A stretch of 64,000 bases of DNA. Source: OLB6 sp964620125. GTDB taxonomy: Bacteria > Bacteroidota > Ignavibacteria > Kapaibacteriales > Kapaibacteriaceae. Within the stretch, counting starts at the first letter, position 1. Each line of letters opens with the position of its first letter. The notes below the pieces were generated by a model. That model was not told the DNA's origin. It saw only the letters and a program-made list of their open reading frames with translations, and made no database searches. Location: assembly GCA_964620125.1 (NCBI GenBank), contig CAZUGQ010000004.1, positions 62,001-126,000 of the forward strand, written 5' to 3'. Of this stretch, positions 25,016-32,779 are shown piece after piece. The position numbers and the translations under genes are program-made.

Positions 25016-26667
25016 TGCAACCTCACGATCGTAAGCACAACACCCACGATGGTAACAAGCTGTGCCGTTACGGTTAGCGCCTGTGTGAACACATCAATGA
25101 ACTTCGTTTCCGGTTCATCCAAGACCAGGATATTGTCTCCCGGCTCCAACCGGTAGTTCTCTGATTCAGCTGGAAACTGATCTCCCTTTACCTTGATGAT
25201 CAGCGTAGCACCCTGATCAGCGCGAAACCCATAGCCCCCTGCCAGATTGATATAGTCCATGTAATTGAGTCCCGGCTTGTACACGATGCGGCCGGGCGTA
25301 CGCACCGATCCGGTAACGTTGATGTATTGGTTACGAGACGGCACCATGATGCTGTCCTTATCGCGCATCACGGGATTGTTCTCCATGTTGTTGTTGATGA
25401 AGAGATCGGGAAAACTCACAGACATCACGCCCTTTACTTCGCGGCTTTTGGTACGGTAATACTGGAGTTCACCTTCGCTCATTTCCGACGGCGGAAGTCT
25501 CGTGAGGCGTTCGTATTCCCTGTCTACCAACTTCATTTCGCTCACACGAACCACTACGGCATCCTCAAGCGATGCCTGATCGGTGAATCCACCAGCCATG
25601 CGTATTACGTCAGTAAGCCGAGTAACGTTGTCAATAACAGCAAATCTGCCAGGGTATCGAACTTCTCCTGCAACAACAACTTCGGCCCTTTCATTCCATT
25701 TCGGAATCGCGCGAACATAGCAGCGGTCACCGGTGCGCAATTCCATATCACCAGGCAGCGGCTGACCTGAAAACAGCAGGTGCGGCCACGACGTCATGTC
25801 TACCACGATTTCCTCGAGCTTATTGCTCTGCTCGGATATTCGCACCAGGGTTACGCTATCTAGCCGTGCCGACGAAAGCAGGCCGCCAGCCATCCGAACG
25901 AGGGTGCTTAGCGAGTCCCCTTGCATGAATTGATACTCACCCTGTGTTGGCACCTCGCCAGAAATGCTGATGATGTCCTTCTGATTCCTTAGTGGTACAA
26001 TAACACGATCACCGCCTTGCAGAGTGGGGTTTGCTGTTCGATCGCCGAAGGAGATGTAGCGTTGCAAGTCCACCCGTATCGGTTCGGTCATACCCTCGCG
26101 GACGAGCAGGATACCACGGAAGGAACCAGTATCGATAATCCCTCCAGCTCGGTCCAGAACATCGAAAACATGATCGGCAGCCGTAGCCGTTACTACGGAG
26201 GGAACAGCAACGGCGCCCAGGACGTAGACCTTGAACTCCCGGAGTCGCCGTAGCGAAACGTCGACACGCGCGTCTCGATAGATCTTGGCCGCCTCTTTAC
26301 TCACAAGCCTTTGAACGCTGTCGAGTGTTAAACCCTTCACATGCAACACACCCGCACGCGGAAACACCAACTTGCCTTCAGGACTTATCGCTACATCAAG
26401 CCGCATCGGCTCGGTTGTGTACACGGTTATCGTGAGTACGTCAGCCGGACCCACGATGTATGTGGTTGGATCGATTTCCCGTGTAAGCAGCCCAACGGTG
26501 CCCTTGGCCAATTCGGCAGAGGTCTCGCTACTTGTTGTATCGAACTGGTATGGTCCTTTCGGCGTGAACCGAGGCTTCGCAAATGAGGACACCTGTGCGA
26601 GCGCGCCAACGGCTGACGCTGCGAGCACGGTGCAGAACACAAGAATTCTCAAACGTACGGTCGGCAT
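25012..26667 (-). CDS. Wza-like outer-membrane polysaccharide export protein (SLBB domains)
   Basis: This 551-aa protein has a signal peptide (MPTVRLRILVFCTVLAASAVGALAQ). A polysaccharide-export domain follows (about residues 65-150, TYIVGPADVLTITVY and LVFPRAGVLHVKG). Several SLBB domains come next (for example FKVYVLGAVAVPSVV, DIISISGEVPTQGEYQF and EVVVAGEVRYPGRFAV, NVTGSVRTPGRIVYK). A C-terminal hydrophobic helix ends in GVVLTIVRLQ. Wza-type proteins form the outer-membrane channel for capsule or exopolysaccharide. There is no lipobox Cys after the signal peptide. A longer frame upstream exists, but the ATG at 26667 is supported by the signal peptide and by a promoter box 7 bases before it. 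Confidence 0.85.
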   Translation of the reverse strand: MPTVRLRILVFCTVLAASAVGALAQVSSFAKPRFTPKGPYQFDTTSSETSAELAKGTVGLLTREIDPTTYIVGPADVLTITVYTTEPMRLDVAISPEGKLVFPRAGVLHVKGLTLDSVQRLVSKEAAKIYRDARVDVSLRRLREFKVYVLGAVAVPSVVTATAADHVFDVLDRAGGIIDTGSFRGILLVREGMTEPIRVDLQRYISFGDRTANPTLQGGDRVIVPLRNQKDIISISGEVPTQGEYQFMQGDSLSTLVRMAGGLLSSARLDSVTLVRISEQSNKLEEIVVDMTSWPHLLFSGQPLPGDMELRTGDRCYVRAIPKWNERAEVVVAGEVRYPGRFAVIDNVTRLTDVIRMAGGFTDQASLEDAVVVRVSEMKLVDREYERLTRLPPSEMSEGELQYYRTKSREVKGVMSVSFPDLFINNNMENNPVMRDKDSIMVPSRNQYINVTGSVRTPGRIVYKPGLNYMDYINLAGGYGFRADQGATLIIKVKGDQFPAESENYRLEPGDNILVLDEPETKFIDVFTQALTVTAQLVTIVGVVLTIVRLQ

Positions 26668-26674
26668 GAAGGGG

Positions 26675-26682
26675 CAAAGATA
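26675..26682 (-). promoter_or_regulatory. -7 promoter box before the Wza-like gene
   Basis: The minus strand reads TATCTTTG, a full TAnnTTTG match, ending 7 bases before the ATG at 26667. It rules out the longer upstream start and predicts a leaderless or near-leaderless mRNA. Confidence 0.55.
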
Positions 26683-26718
26683 CCAACGGTTTAGCCCATG
26701 TAACGCGGAGTAAGGCCG

Positions 26719-26726
26719 TAGTTTCG
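26719..26726 (+). promoter_or_regulatory. -7 promoter box before the inositol monophosphatase-family gene
   Basis: TAGTTTCG is a TAnnTTTG variant ending 5 bases before the ATG at 26732. It is divergent from the Wza promoter 36 bases away. Confidence 0.4.
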
Positions 26727-26731
26727 CTACC

Positions 26732-27550
26732 ATGTTCCACCACATCATTCCAGACCTTCTGGATATCACTCGCGCGGCAGGCACCATTCTCAAGGATGGG
26801 TTTGGCGGACACGTGGCAACACGCGACAAAGAAGGCATGCACAATCTGGTAACAGTGTACGATGAGCGTGTGGAAGACTTTCTGCACGATCGATTGTCTG
26901 CACTCATTCCGGGCTCTGCCTTCCTCGGAGAAGAAAGCGGGCACCGGGGTACATCAGCAGAATTCACGTGGGTCGTAGACCCTTTGGATGGTACGGTAAA
27001 CTTCGCACACGGCATCCCCATTTTCTGTGTAAGCGTCGGAGCAGTTGTTAACGGTAATCTTGCTCTCGGCGTGATTTACAACCCGATGCTGGACGAAATG
27101 TTTTATGCTTGGAAAGGGGCTGGTGCCTTTCTGAACGGTGAGCCGCTTCGGGTTTCATCAACACCAGTGGTACGAGAAAGCATTCTGGTTACCGGCTTTC
27201 CGTACAACGTAGCAGACAACCCCGACCAGTGTATTGACCAGTTTGCTACCATAGTAAAACTTGGACTCCCCATTCGTCGGCTAGGCTCTGCCGCACTCGA
27301 CCTTGCCTATACTGCAGCCGGAAGGTTCGACGGTTTCTGGGAAGTGCGGCTTCATCCCTGGGATATGGCCGCTGGCGTGGTTCTTGTTCGTGAAGCTGGC
27401 GGACGAGTGTCGCATTACAACAACACATCCTTCGAACTCAGGCACGACAGCATCATTGCAACCAACGGTTTCATCCATGATGAACTCAGCGAACTCCTCA
27501 GCATTGCCTCATCACCTACCGGTTTGGCAAACAGCCCAATGAAAGCCTGA
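26732..27550 (+). CDS. Inositol monophosphatase-family phosphatase
   Basis: This 272-aa protein has all metal-binding motifs of the family: FLGEESG (E67, E68), VDPLDGTVNF (D83, D86) and HPWDMAAG (about residues 204-211). Members dephosphorylate inositol phosphates, fructose-1,6-bisphosphate, histidinol phosphate or 3'-phosphoadenosine phosphates; the substrate here is open. Magnesium dependence follows from the motifs. It lies divergent from the polysaccharide export pair and is followed after 12 bases by dapF, so it probably leads a dapF-containing operon. Confidence 0.88.
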   Translation: MFHHIIPDLLDITRAAGTILKDGFGGHVATRDKEGMHNLVTVYDERVEDFLHDRLSALIPGSAFLGEESGHRGTSAEFTWVVDPLDGTVNFAHGIPIFCVSVGAVVNGNLALGVIYNPMLDEMFYAWKGAGAFLNGEPLRVSSTPVVRESILVTGFPYNVADNPDQCIDQFATIVKLGLPIRRLGSAALDLAYTAAGRFDGFWEVRLHPWDMAAGVVLVREAGGRVSHYNNTSFELRHDSIIATNGFIHDELSELLSIASSPTGLANSPMKA

Positions 27551-27562
27551 AACTCACATACC

Positions 27563-28393
27563 ATGGTTCACACACTAAGTTCCACTCCCGTTCACATGTC
27601 TGGTGCAGGCAATACCTTTCTGGTGATGACGCCTGACGCAGTGCCGGATCTTACGCCGCACACGTCGCGAACAATGGTTCCCGCGTTGCTTGATTCTCAT
27701 CCTCGCGTGGATGGTGCACCAATTGAAGGTCTGTTGATAGTCACACCAGGCGATCACTTCTTTGCGTGCGACTTCTACAACCCCGATGGTAGTCACGGTA
27801 TGGTGTGTGGCAATGGTGCTCGGTGTGCTGTGCGGTTTGCCGTTGACCATGGAACACAGCCTGTTGACGGGAACATACAATTCACGCTCAACGGCAATGC
27901 TTACACAGCAACCATCCCCGCGAGTTCGGAGCCCCCTGCCATCATCTCCATTCGGTTACCTGCACCAACCCAGGAACAACAGTATGCCGCCGGTTCCTTG
28001 CGTGGAGTTGACGTAGACGTGTACTATGTTTTTGTGCCAAGTGACCATGCCGTAATCGACATGCCATCGGGCAACATGCGAGCCATTGTGCAGGCCATTC
28101 GGCACCACGAAGTTTTTCCACGTGGTGTAAACGTTAACATGGTGGAAGTGGAAGCTGGCGGCACAGTGAACATTGCAACCTTCGAGCGGGGAGTGGAAGC
28201 TATAACGGGAGCCTGCGGAACAGGTGCTGTTGCTTCGGCCATCGCTTTATGGCGGAGCGGGCGTGTATCAGACACGGTTGTAGTACGTCCGCCCAGTGGC
28301 CGACTTCTAACGGTAATCATTCACCATACTGGCACCACCATCGAAGGTGTAGATCTTCGTGGCGATGCGCAGTACGACGGTACTCCGGAGTAA
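27563..28393 (+). CDS. dapF: Diaminopimelate epimerase
   Basis: DapF converts LL-diaminopimelate to the meso form for lysine and peptidoglycan synthesis, without a cofactor. The 276-aa protein has both catalytic cysteines: C82 in MVCGNGARC and C217 in GACGTGAVAS. The N-terminal substrate motif is MSGAGNTF, where most family members have GNDF. The glutamate in FERGVEA (about residue 208) is also in place. The M20 peptidase gene follows after 6 bases. An AGCCCCCT motif lies at 27930-27937. Confidence 0.92.
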   Translation: MVHTLSSTPVHMSGAGNTFLVMTPDAVPDLTPHTSRTMVPALLDSHPRVDGAPIEGLLIVTPGDHFFACDFYNPDGSHGMVCGNGARCAVRFAVDHGTQPVDGNIQFTLNGNAYTATIPASSEPPAIISIRLPAPTQEQQYAAGSLRGVDVDVYYVFVPSDHAVIDMPSGNMRAIVQAIRHHEVFPRGVNVNMVEVEAGGTVNIATFERGVEAITGACGTGAVASAIALWRSGRVSDTVVVRPPSGRLLTVIIHHTGTTIEGVDLRGDAQYDGTPE

Positions 28394-28399
28394 GTCATC

Positions 28400-29593
28400 A
28401 TGATTCGAGAACATCGTACATCGTTAACGGTTTCGGATGCCATTACTCCGGACTTTGTGCACGTGCTTACACAAACGCGTAGACATCTGCATCAGCATCC
28501 CGAGCTCAGTTTTCAGGAGTTTGAAACATCAGCTTTCATCCAAGAGCATCTGCGAGCACTTGATATCTCGCACAGAGTAGTTGCCACAACGGGCGTTGTG
28601 GCCACGATTGGCAACGGAAATCGTTGTGTTGCACTTCGTGCCGACATGGATGCGCTCCCGATTGTCGAAGAAACAGAACTCTCCTTCGCATCCTGTCGCA
28701 CTGGTGTGATGCATGCCTGCGGACACGACTTCCACACTACTATGCTTCTTGGTGCAGCGCGAATACTCAAGGAGCGTGAAGCTGAGCTCGGCGGCACTGT
28801 GTTACTACTGTTCCAACCAGGCGAGGAAACGAACCCAGGTGGTGCATCAGTCATGATTCGTGAAGGGGCTTTGGCAGACCCTGTGCCGCAGATCATATTC
28901 GGTCAGCACGTTGATCCCGATGCTCCCGTAGGCACCATATCCTTTCGAAGCGGCCCGATGATGGCCTCTGCCGATGAACTCTCATGGAGTATCCGAGGGC
29001 GTGGTGCACATGCAGCGCAACCGCACAAGGCTCATGACCCGCTATTTGCGGCAGCAGGCCTTGTGCAGCATCTGCAGGGGCAGTTCAGTCGACTTCGTGA
29101 TCCACTAGTACAAAGCGTTCTCACAATAACCAGCATTCACGGTGGATCGGCATTCAATGTGATACCTGAAACCGTGGAAATGAAGGGAACGCTCCGATCG
29201 TTTAATCAGCAGTGGCGTGAGCGCGCATGGGAGATGCTCGAGGAACAGACGCAGGATTACTGTGCACTTCATGGATGTGAAGGCAGACTGCAGATTGGCA
29301 AGGGATACCCTTCACTTGTGAACAACGTCCAAGCCACGGAGTTTGCTCGCAGTATTGCTGAGCAGCAGGTTGGAGTAGCGAATGTGCAGGACTTCGAGCC
29401 CAAGATGTGGGCAGAGGACTTTGCATACTATGCGCAACAGGTTCCAGCCTGTTTTTGGATGCTGGGCGTGCGTCCCCCTCACGTAGATTCGATGCCCGGC
29501 TTGCATCATCCGCAGTTTACGCCAGATGAAGGAGCCATGGTTGTTGGCGCCAAGATGCTGGCATCGGTGGCGATAGGGTATTTGGGAGTGTAG
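28400..29593 (+). CDS. M20D-family amidohydrolase (hippurate hydrolase / N-acyl-amino-acid deacylase type)
   Basis: This 397-aa protein matches the M20D peptidase layout, with RRHLHQHPELSFQEFET near the N-terminus, the metal-site segment ACGHDFHTTMLLGAA (about residues 104-118), LFQPGEETNPGG (about 137-148) and the dimerisation-domain GRGAHAAQPH. The last metal ligand region is PGLHHPQFTPDE. Such enzymes remove acyl groups from amino acids. Directly after dapF, it could act on an N-acyl-diaminopimelate or related wall intermediate, but that is inference from position only. No signal peptide is visible, so it should be cytoplasmic. Confidence 0.85.
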   Translation: MIREHRTSLTVSDAITPDFVHVLTQTRRHLHQHPELSFQEFETSAFIQEHLRALDISHRVVATTGVVATIGNGNRCVALRADMDALPIVEETELSFASCRTGVMHACGHDFHTTMLLGAARILKEREAELGGTVLLLFQPGEETNPGGASVMIREGALADPVPQIIFGQHVDPDAPVGTISFRSGPMMASADELSWSIRGRGAHAAQPHKAHDPLFAAAGLVQHLQGQFSRLRDPLVQSVLTITSIHGGSAFNVIPETVEMKGTLRSFNQQWRERAWEMLEEQTQDYCALHGCEGRLQIGKGYPSLVNNVQATEFARSIAEQQVGVANVQDFEPKMWAEDFAYYAQQVPACFWMLGVRPPHVDSMPGLHHPQFTPDEGAMVVGAKMLASVAIGYLGV

Positions 29594-29619
29594 GTGAGAT
29601 AAGTGTTCCCACTTAAAGT

Positions 29620-29641
29620 GCCGGGAACTTATGTTCCCGGC
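29620..29641. repeat. 22-base palindromic repeat, copy 1 (intergenic)
   Basis: GCCGGGAAC-TTAT-GTTCCCGGC is a perfect 9-base inverted repeat with a TTAT loop. It lies between the convergent M20 peptidase and phosphoesterase genes and may act as a bidirectional terminator. A second copy with two base differences is inside argS (33842-33863); both are preceded by AGT. Confidence 0.8.
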
Positions 29642-29662
29642 TCTCTAACAACGTTCACGGCT

Positions 29663-30970
29663 TTAAACGTAATTGTCAGTAATCCTAGGCGACCGAAGAG
29701 TAAATACGGTGATTTCCGGCGGTACGCCCACACGCAATGGCGGTCCAACAGTTCCTATCCCACAGTTCACATACAACAGCTGTTCCCCTTTCCTATACAT
29801 GCCAGCTACTTGCTCGTACACGAACCCTGCTAACGACAGTCCAATGCCGAACATGCCCACGTTCACTTGGCCACCGTGCGTGTGACCACTCAGCATAAGG
29901 TTGACTGACCTCTTGCCAACAATCTCTTTATCCCACAGCGAGGGGTCATGAGCAAGGAGGATGGTTGGTTCATCTTCGTGTACTCCACGTAAGGCACCAT
30001 TCAAATCGCCAAACGTCTGCCGAGATCCGATGTTGTCAATGCCTGCCAACACGAATCCATCAGCCCCCTGCCCAATTCGTCGATGTTCGTTGTTAAGTAC
30101 GTCTACGCCAAAATCTCGAAGTGCCGTCACCAGTTGCCGATGCTCTTCTAGCGTGTTGTAATGATCATGGTTGCCAAGTGTTGCATACACGGTGTTGGTT
30201 GCGGTAAGTCGCTCAAGCTCGCGAGCTATAACTGCCAGTTCCTTTGGTAGCGCATTCACAAAATCGCCGGTAATCACAACAGCATTTGGTCGCTGCTCAC
30301 GCACTAGCCTCACAACTTCCTGAAACGGACGATAGTCCGGGAACGATCCTGCATGCACATCGCTGAGCTGCACAAGGCGGAAGCCATCCATTGTGCGCGG
30401 CAGACCTGGCAACACAACCTCCTCTTGCGTTACCTGAAAGTCATACAACGTTCGTAGCATGCCATTGGCAACAATTGCATACGGAACCGCTGCTGTACCC
30501 CACATGACCTTTCCGAGCATGGACCGTCGGCCTACATCAACCTCACCCACGGCCGACACGGTGGTTCCACTCACCGCTTGAATCTCGGTTGCCGACGCAG
30601 TCTCCATGAGTTCGATTTTGTTAGGGGGCTTCGGCGTCTGTGACGTGCGAAAGAGCACTCGTAAAACGGTTTGGACAAGCTGCGACATCAACAACACGAG
30701 CGCTATGGGCAGCTTGGGTAGGTACCAGAAGCATGCGGCCATAAACAGCCCAAGATCCATCCCATCAAGTCTGAATAAGTGGCGCCTCCACGCAACGTAC
30801 GCGTACGTAACGAACGCTGCTCCTCCAACAATCCATGCAATGCGAGTCCACCATGAAGAGGCACCATGCTTACGAATAAAACGCTGGAAGCAAAAGAGAA
30901 CGTATGCGTCCAGTGTTATAAACACGACACCTAAAATGATACTGAAAACGGTGATGTTCGGTACAGCCAC
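29663..30970 (-). CDS. Membrane-anchored metallophosphoesterase (YkuE/YaeI-like)
   Basis: The N-terminal third has about four hydrophobic segments, followed by a calcineurin-like phosphoesterase domain with LSDVHAG, TGDFVN, TLGNHDHY and SGHTHGGQ, the full metal-ligand set. Relatives such as YaeI/YkuE hydrolyse membrane phospholipid-type phosphodiesters or UDP-sugar lipids; the substrate here is unknown. Start uncertain: GTG at 30970 begins at the first membrane segment (AVPNITVFSIILG), but TTG codons at 30982 and 31045 are also open and none has a convincing ribosome site. AGCCCCCT motifs at 30062 and 30623. Confidence 0.78.
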   Translation of the reverse strand: MAVPNITVFSIILGVVFITLDAYVLFCFQRFIRKHGASSWWTRIAWIVGGAAFVTYAYVAWRRHLFRLDGMDLGLFMAACFWYLPKLPIALVLLMSQLVQTVLRVLFRTSQTPKPPNKIELMETASATEIQAVSGTTVSAVGEVDVGRRSMLGKVMWGTAAVPYAIVANGMLRTLYDFQVTQEEVVLPGLPRTMDGFRLVQLSDVHAGSFPDYRPFQEVVRLVREQRPNAVVITGDFVNALPKELAVIARELERLTATNTVYATLGNHDHYNTLEEHRQLVTALRDFGVDVLNNEHRRIGQGADGFVLAGIDNIGSRQTFGDLNGALRGVHEDEPTILLAHDPSLWDKEIVGKRSVNLMLSGHTHGGQVNVGMFGIGLSLAGFVYEQVAGMYRKGEQLLYVNCGIGTVGPPLRVGVPPEITVFTLRSPRITDNYV

Positions 30971-31090
30971 AATTGGGACCAAGTGTTGATTACTAAACTC
31001 CGGATGTATATGCTGCTGCGCTCTGCTGAATATTGTCGTTCTCAATTCTTGGTCGACGCCGTCCAGCTCCGGTGCTTGTGTGAATAGAGC

Positions 31091-31963
31091 CTACTCTCGC
31101 TTCAACGTTAGAAACAAGGCGTCGGCTTCCGCGATAATGGTTGACGAATCAGATGCCAAGCGTATTTCGCCATGAACAAAGTTCTTACGGCCATCCTGTT
31201 CTGTGATGTACGCCTGTATCTCGTACTCTTGGTCCAACAACATAGGAGCACGAAATCGCACATTGAGTTGTGCTGTGGGTGCTCGAATGCCTGCTGCACT
31301 CAAGCATTTGCCCATGGTTTCATCGAGCAGGAGCGACACGTAGCCACCATGTACAACGTTTAGAGATCCTTGCATGCGTGCATCTGGCCGGATGTACGTG
31401 CGAACTGAATCGTCGGCATTCCTAAGAACAAAGCTTAGGAACAACGTGTTTGGATTTGCTTCGCCACAAACCACACACTGATTATCGGCTCTGGGACGGA
31501 TAAAGGTAATCTTCCCTACCTCCTCAAGTGGCATAAGCGGCATGATTCTCTTGCGTTCGTCATCATGATAAGCGTAGTATGGCCCCCATGGCTTGATATG
31601 CCGTGCAATGTCCATGGCAACTTGCGGAACAAGACGTCCCCAACCGCCAACAAGGGCCCAGTGATAGAGAACGCCGTCGGGTGAGTAGTAGAGTCGGTCA
31701 GGATGGAACAAAACGTTCAGTGAAGCGGCGTAATACAATCGGATGCCATCGAAGCCAGTATAAACGATCGGCGTGTCTTCGGGCCTGAGATAATTCATTT
31801 CATCGCCACATCTCGACACGTATGGGAAGTCTGGATAATGTGGATTAGCTGTTTGGGCCAAGCGCCGAAAGAAGAAATCCAGAAACCATGGATCATCCTG
31901 TATTGCTCCGTCAATGGACAGTCTGCCATTGAGGTCGAGGTGGTAGTAGAAGTCACGGGGCAT
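31091..31963 (-). CDS. UPF0598 (DUF4505) domain fused to a PaaI-type hotdog thioesterase
   Basis: Residues 1-140 match UPF0598/DUF4505, the family of human C8orf82: FYYHLDLNGRL, WFLDFFFRRL, FPYVSRCGDEMNYLR and EDTPIVYT. Residues about 155-290 are a 4HBT hotdog domain of the PaaI type, with NVVHGGYVSLLLDETMG holding the HGG and acidic residue used for acyl-CoA thioester hydrolysis. A CVVCG pair joins the two parts. The C-terminal half predicts an acyl-CoA thioesterase; the N-terminal domain has no known activity. ATG at 31963 sits directly next to a G-rich tandem repeat that forms the leader. No partner gene is in the same direction nearby. Confidence 0.75.
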   Translation of the reverse strand: MPRDFYYHLDLNGRLSIDGAIQDDPWFLDFFFRRLAQTANPHYPDFPYVSRCGDEMNYLRPEDTPIVYTGFDGIRLYYAASLNVLFHPDRLYYSPDGVLYHWALVGGWGRLVPQVAMDIARHIKPWGPYYAYHDDERKRIMPLMPLEEVGKITFIRPRADNQCVVCGEANPNTLFLSFVLRNADDSVRTYIRPDARMQGSLNVVHGGYVSLLLDETMGKCLSAAGIRAPTAQLNVRFRAPMLLDQEYEIQAYITEQDGRKNFVHGEIRLASDSSTIIAEADALFLTLKRE

Positions 31964-31966
31964 GGG

Positions 31967-32111
31967 GTTGAGGGACTGGAGGGACTGGAGGGACTGGAGG
32001 GACTAGAGGGAGTGGGGNNNNNNNNNNNNNNNNNNNNNNNNNNNNNNNNNNNTGGAGGGAGGGGGAGTGGAGGGAGGGGGAGTGGAGGGAGGGGGAGTGG
32101 AGGGAGGGTGG
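31967..32111. repeat. G-rich tandem repeat (10- and 15-base units) with assembly gap
   Basis: Starting with GGTTGAGGGA, about four units of a 10-base repeat (GAGGGACTGG) run to the gap. After the gap come three and a half units of a 15-base repeat (TGGAGGGAGGGGGAG). Closely spaced GGG runs could form G-quadruplexes on the plus strand. The array lies between the UPF0598-thioesterase start codon and the peroxiredoxin promoter. Frames through it (GLEGLEG) are treated as non-coding. Confidence 0.9.
32018..32052. other. Assembly gap (35 N) in tandem repeat
   Basis: Unresolved bases inside a repeat array. Real length and copy number are unknown. Confidence 0.98.
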
Positions 32112-32122
32112 AGAGAGGGGTG

Positions 32123-32130
32123 TAGATTTG
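32123..32130 (+). promoter_or_regulatory. -7 promoter box before the peroxiredoxin-like gene
   Basis: TAGATTTG matches TAnnTTTG and ends 3 bases before the ATG at 32134, predicting a leaderless mRNA. The G-rich repeat array ends about 12 bases upstream, so it covers the expected -33 region. Confidence 0.5.
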
Positions 32131-32133
32131 TGT

Positions 32134-32685
32134 ATGGCAGCAACCTCTACGATGATGCCGCTGGGTACGATAGCACCAGCGTTCGAACTTACTGATACCA
32201 TCACTGGTCAGCGTGTAAGGCTACCGGATGAGCCTGCGGTGGCAACTGTTGTTGCGTTCATTTGCAACCATTGTCCTTCTGTAGTGCACATGATTGACGA
32301 GTTTGTTCGATTTGCTCGAGATGTGCAAAAACGTGGAGTGAGAGTCGTAGCAATTTCGGCTAACGACCCCGTGGCCTATCCTGATGATGCGCCGGAGAAA
32401 ATGCAAGTGTTCGCCAACGTTCACGCTTTCACCTTTCCGTACCTCTTTGATGATTCGCAGGATGTTGCTCGAGCCTATGGCGCAGCGTGTACACCCGACC
32501 TGTATCTGTTTGATGCAGATCTTCGCTGTGTGTACCGAGGTAGATTCGATGAGAGTACTCCCGGCAATGGTAAGCCGGTAAGTGGTGCAGACCTGCAAGA
32601 GGCTGTGGAGTGCGTGTTAAACGGACAGCCTGTGGGTGACGAGCAATGGCCGAGCATAGGTTGCTCAATCAAGTGGCGGAGGTAA
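32134..32685 (+). CDS. Thioredoxin-fold peroxiredoxin-like protein (PRX_like1 type)
   Basis: This 183-aa protein belongs to the AhpC/TSA-related PRX_like1 group: FICNHCPSV with a CxxC pair (C44, C47), AISANDPVAYPDDAPEKM, FPYLFDDSQDVARAYGA, CTPDLYLFD and the C-terminal GCSIKW. These proteins are thought to act as thiol oxidoreductases; substrates are not known. There is no signal peptide, so it should be cytoplasmic. ATG 32134 is used rather than the TTG two codons upstream because the promoter box overlaps that codon. The gene stands alone between a repeat array and convergent argS. Confidence 0.82.
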   Translation: MAATSTMMPLGTIAPAFELTDTITGQRVRLPDEPAVATVVAFICNHCPSVVHMIDEFVRFARDVQKRGVRVVAISANDPVAYPDDAPEKMQVFANVHAFTFPYLFDDSQDVARAYGAACTPDLYLFDADLRCVYRGRFDESTPGNGKPVSGADLQEAVECVLNGQPVGDEQWPSIGCSIKWRR

Positions 32686-32779
32686 TCGTTCTGGTAACGC
32701 CCCTCGAACGTGCATTTGTGATTTCAATGATTTTACAGTCGTAGGCCGCAGAAATAGCAGGAACACTGTCAGACTGTTG

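Noticed and set aside
31967..32111. CRISPR-like array
   Set aside because: Units are 10 and 15 bases, directly abutting without spacers, and no cas genes are near.
31838..32204. Frames of the type GLEGLEG / SPSLHSPSLH across the tandem repeat
   Set aside because: They are translations of simple repeats and include the N run. The flanking genes and promoter explain the region.
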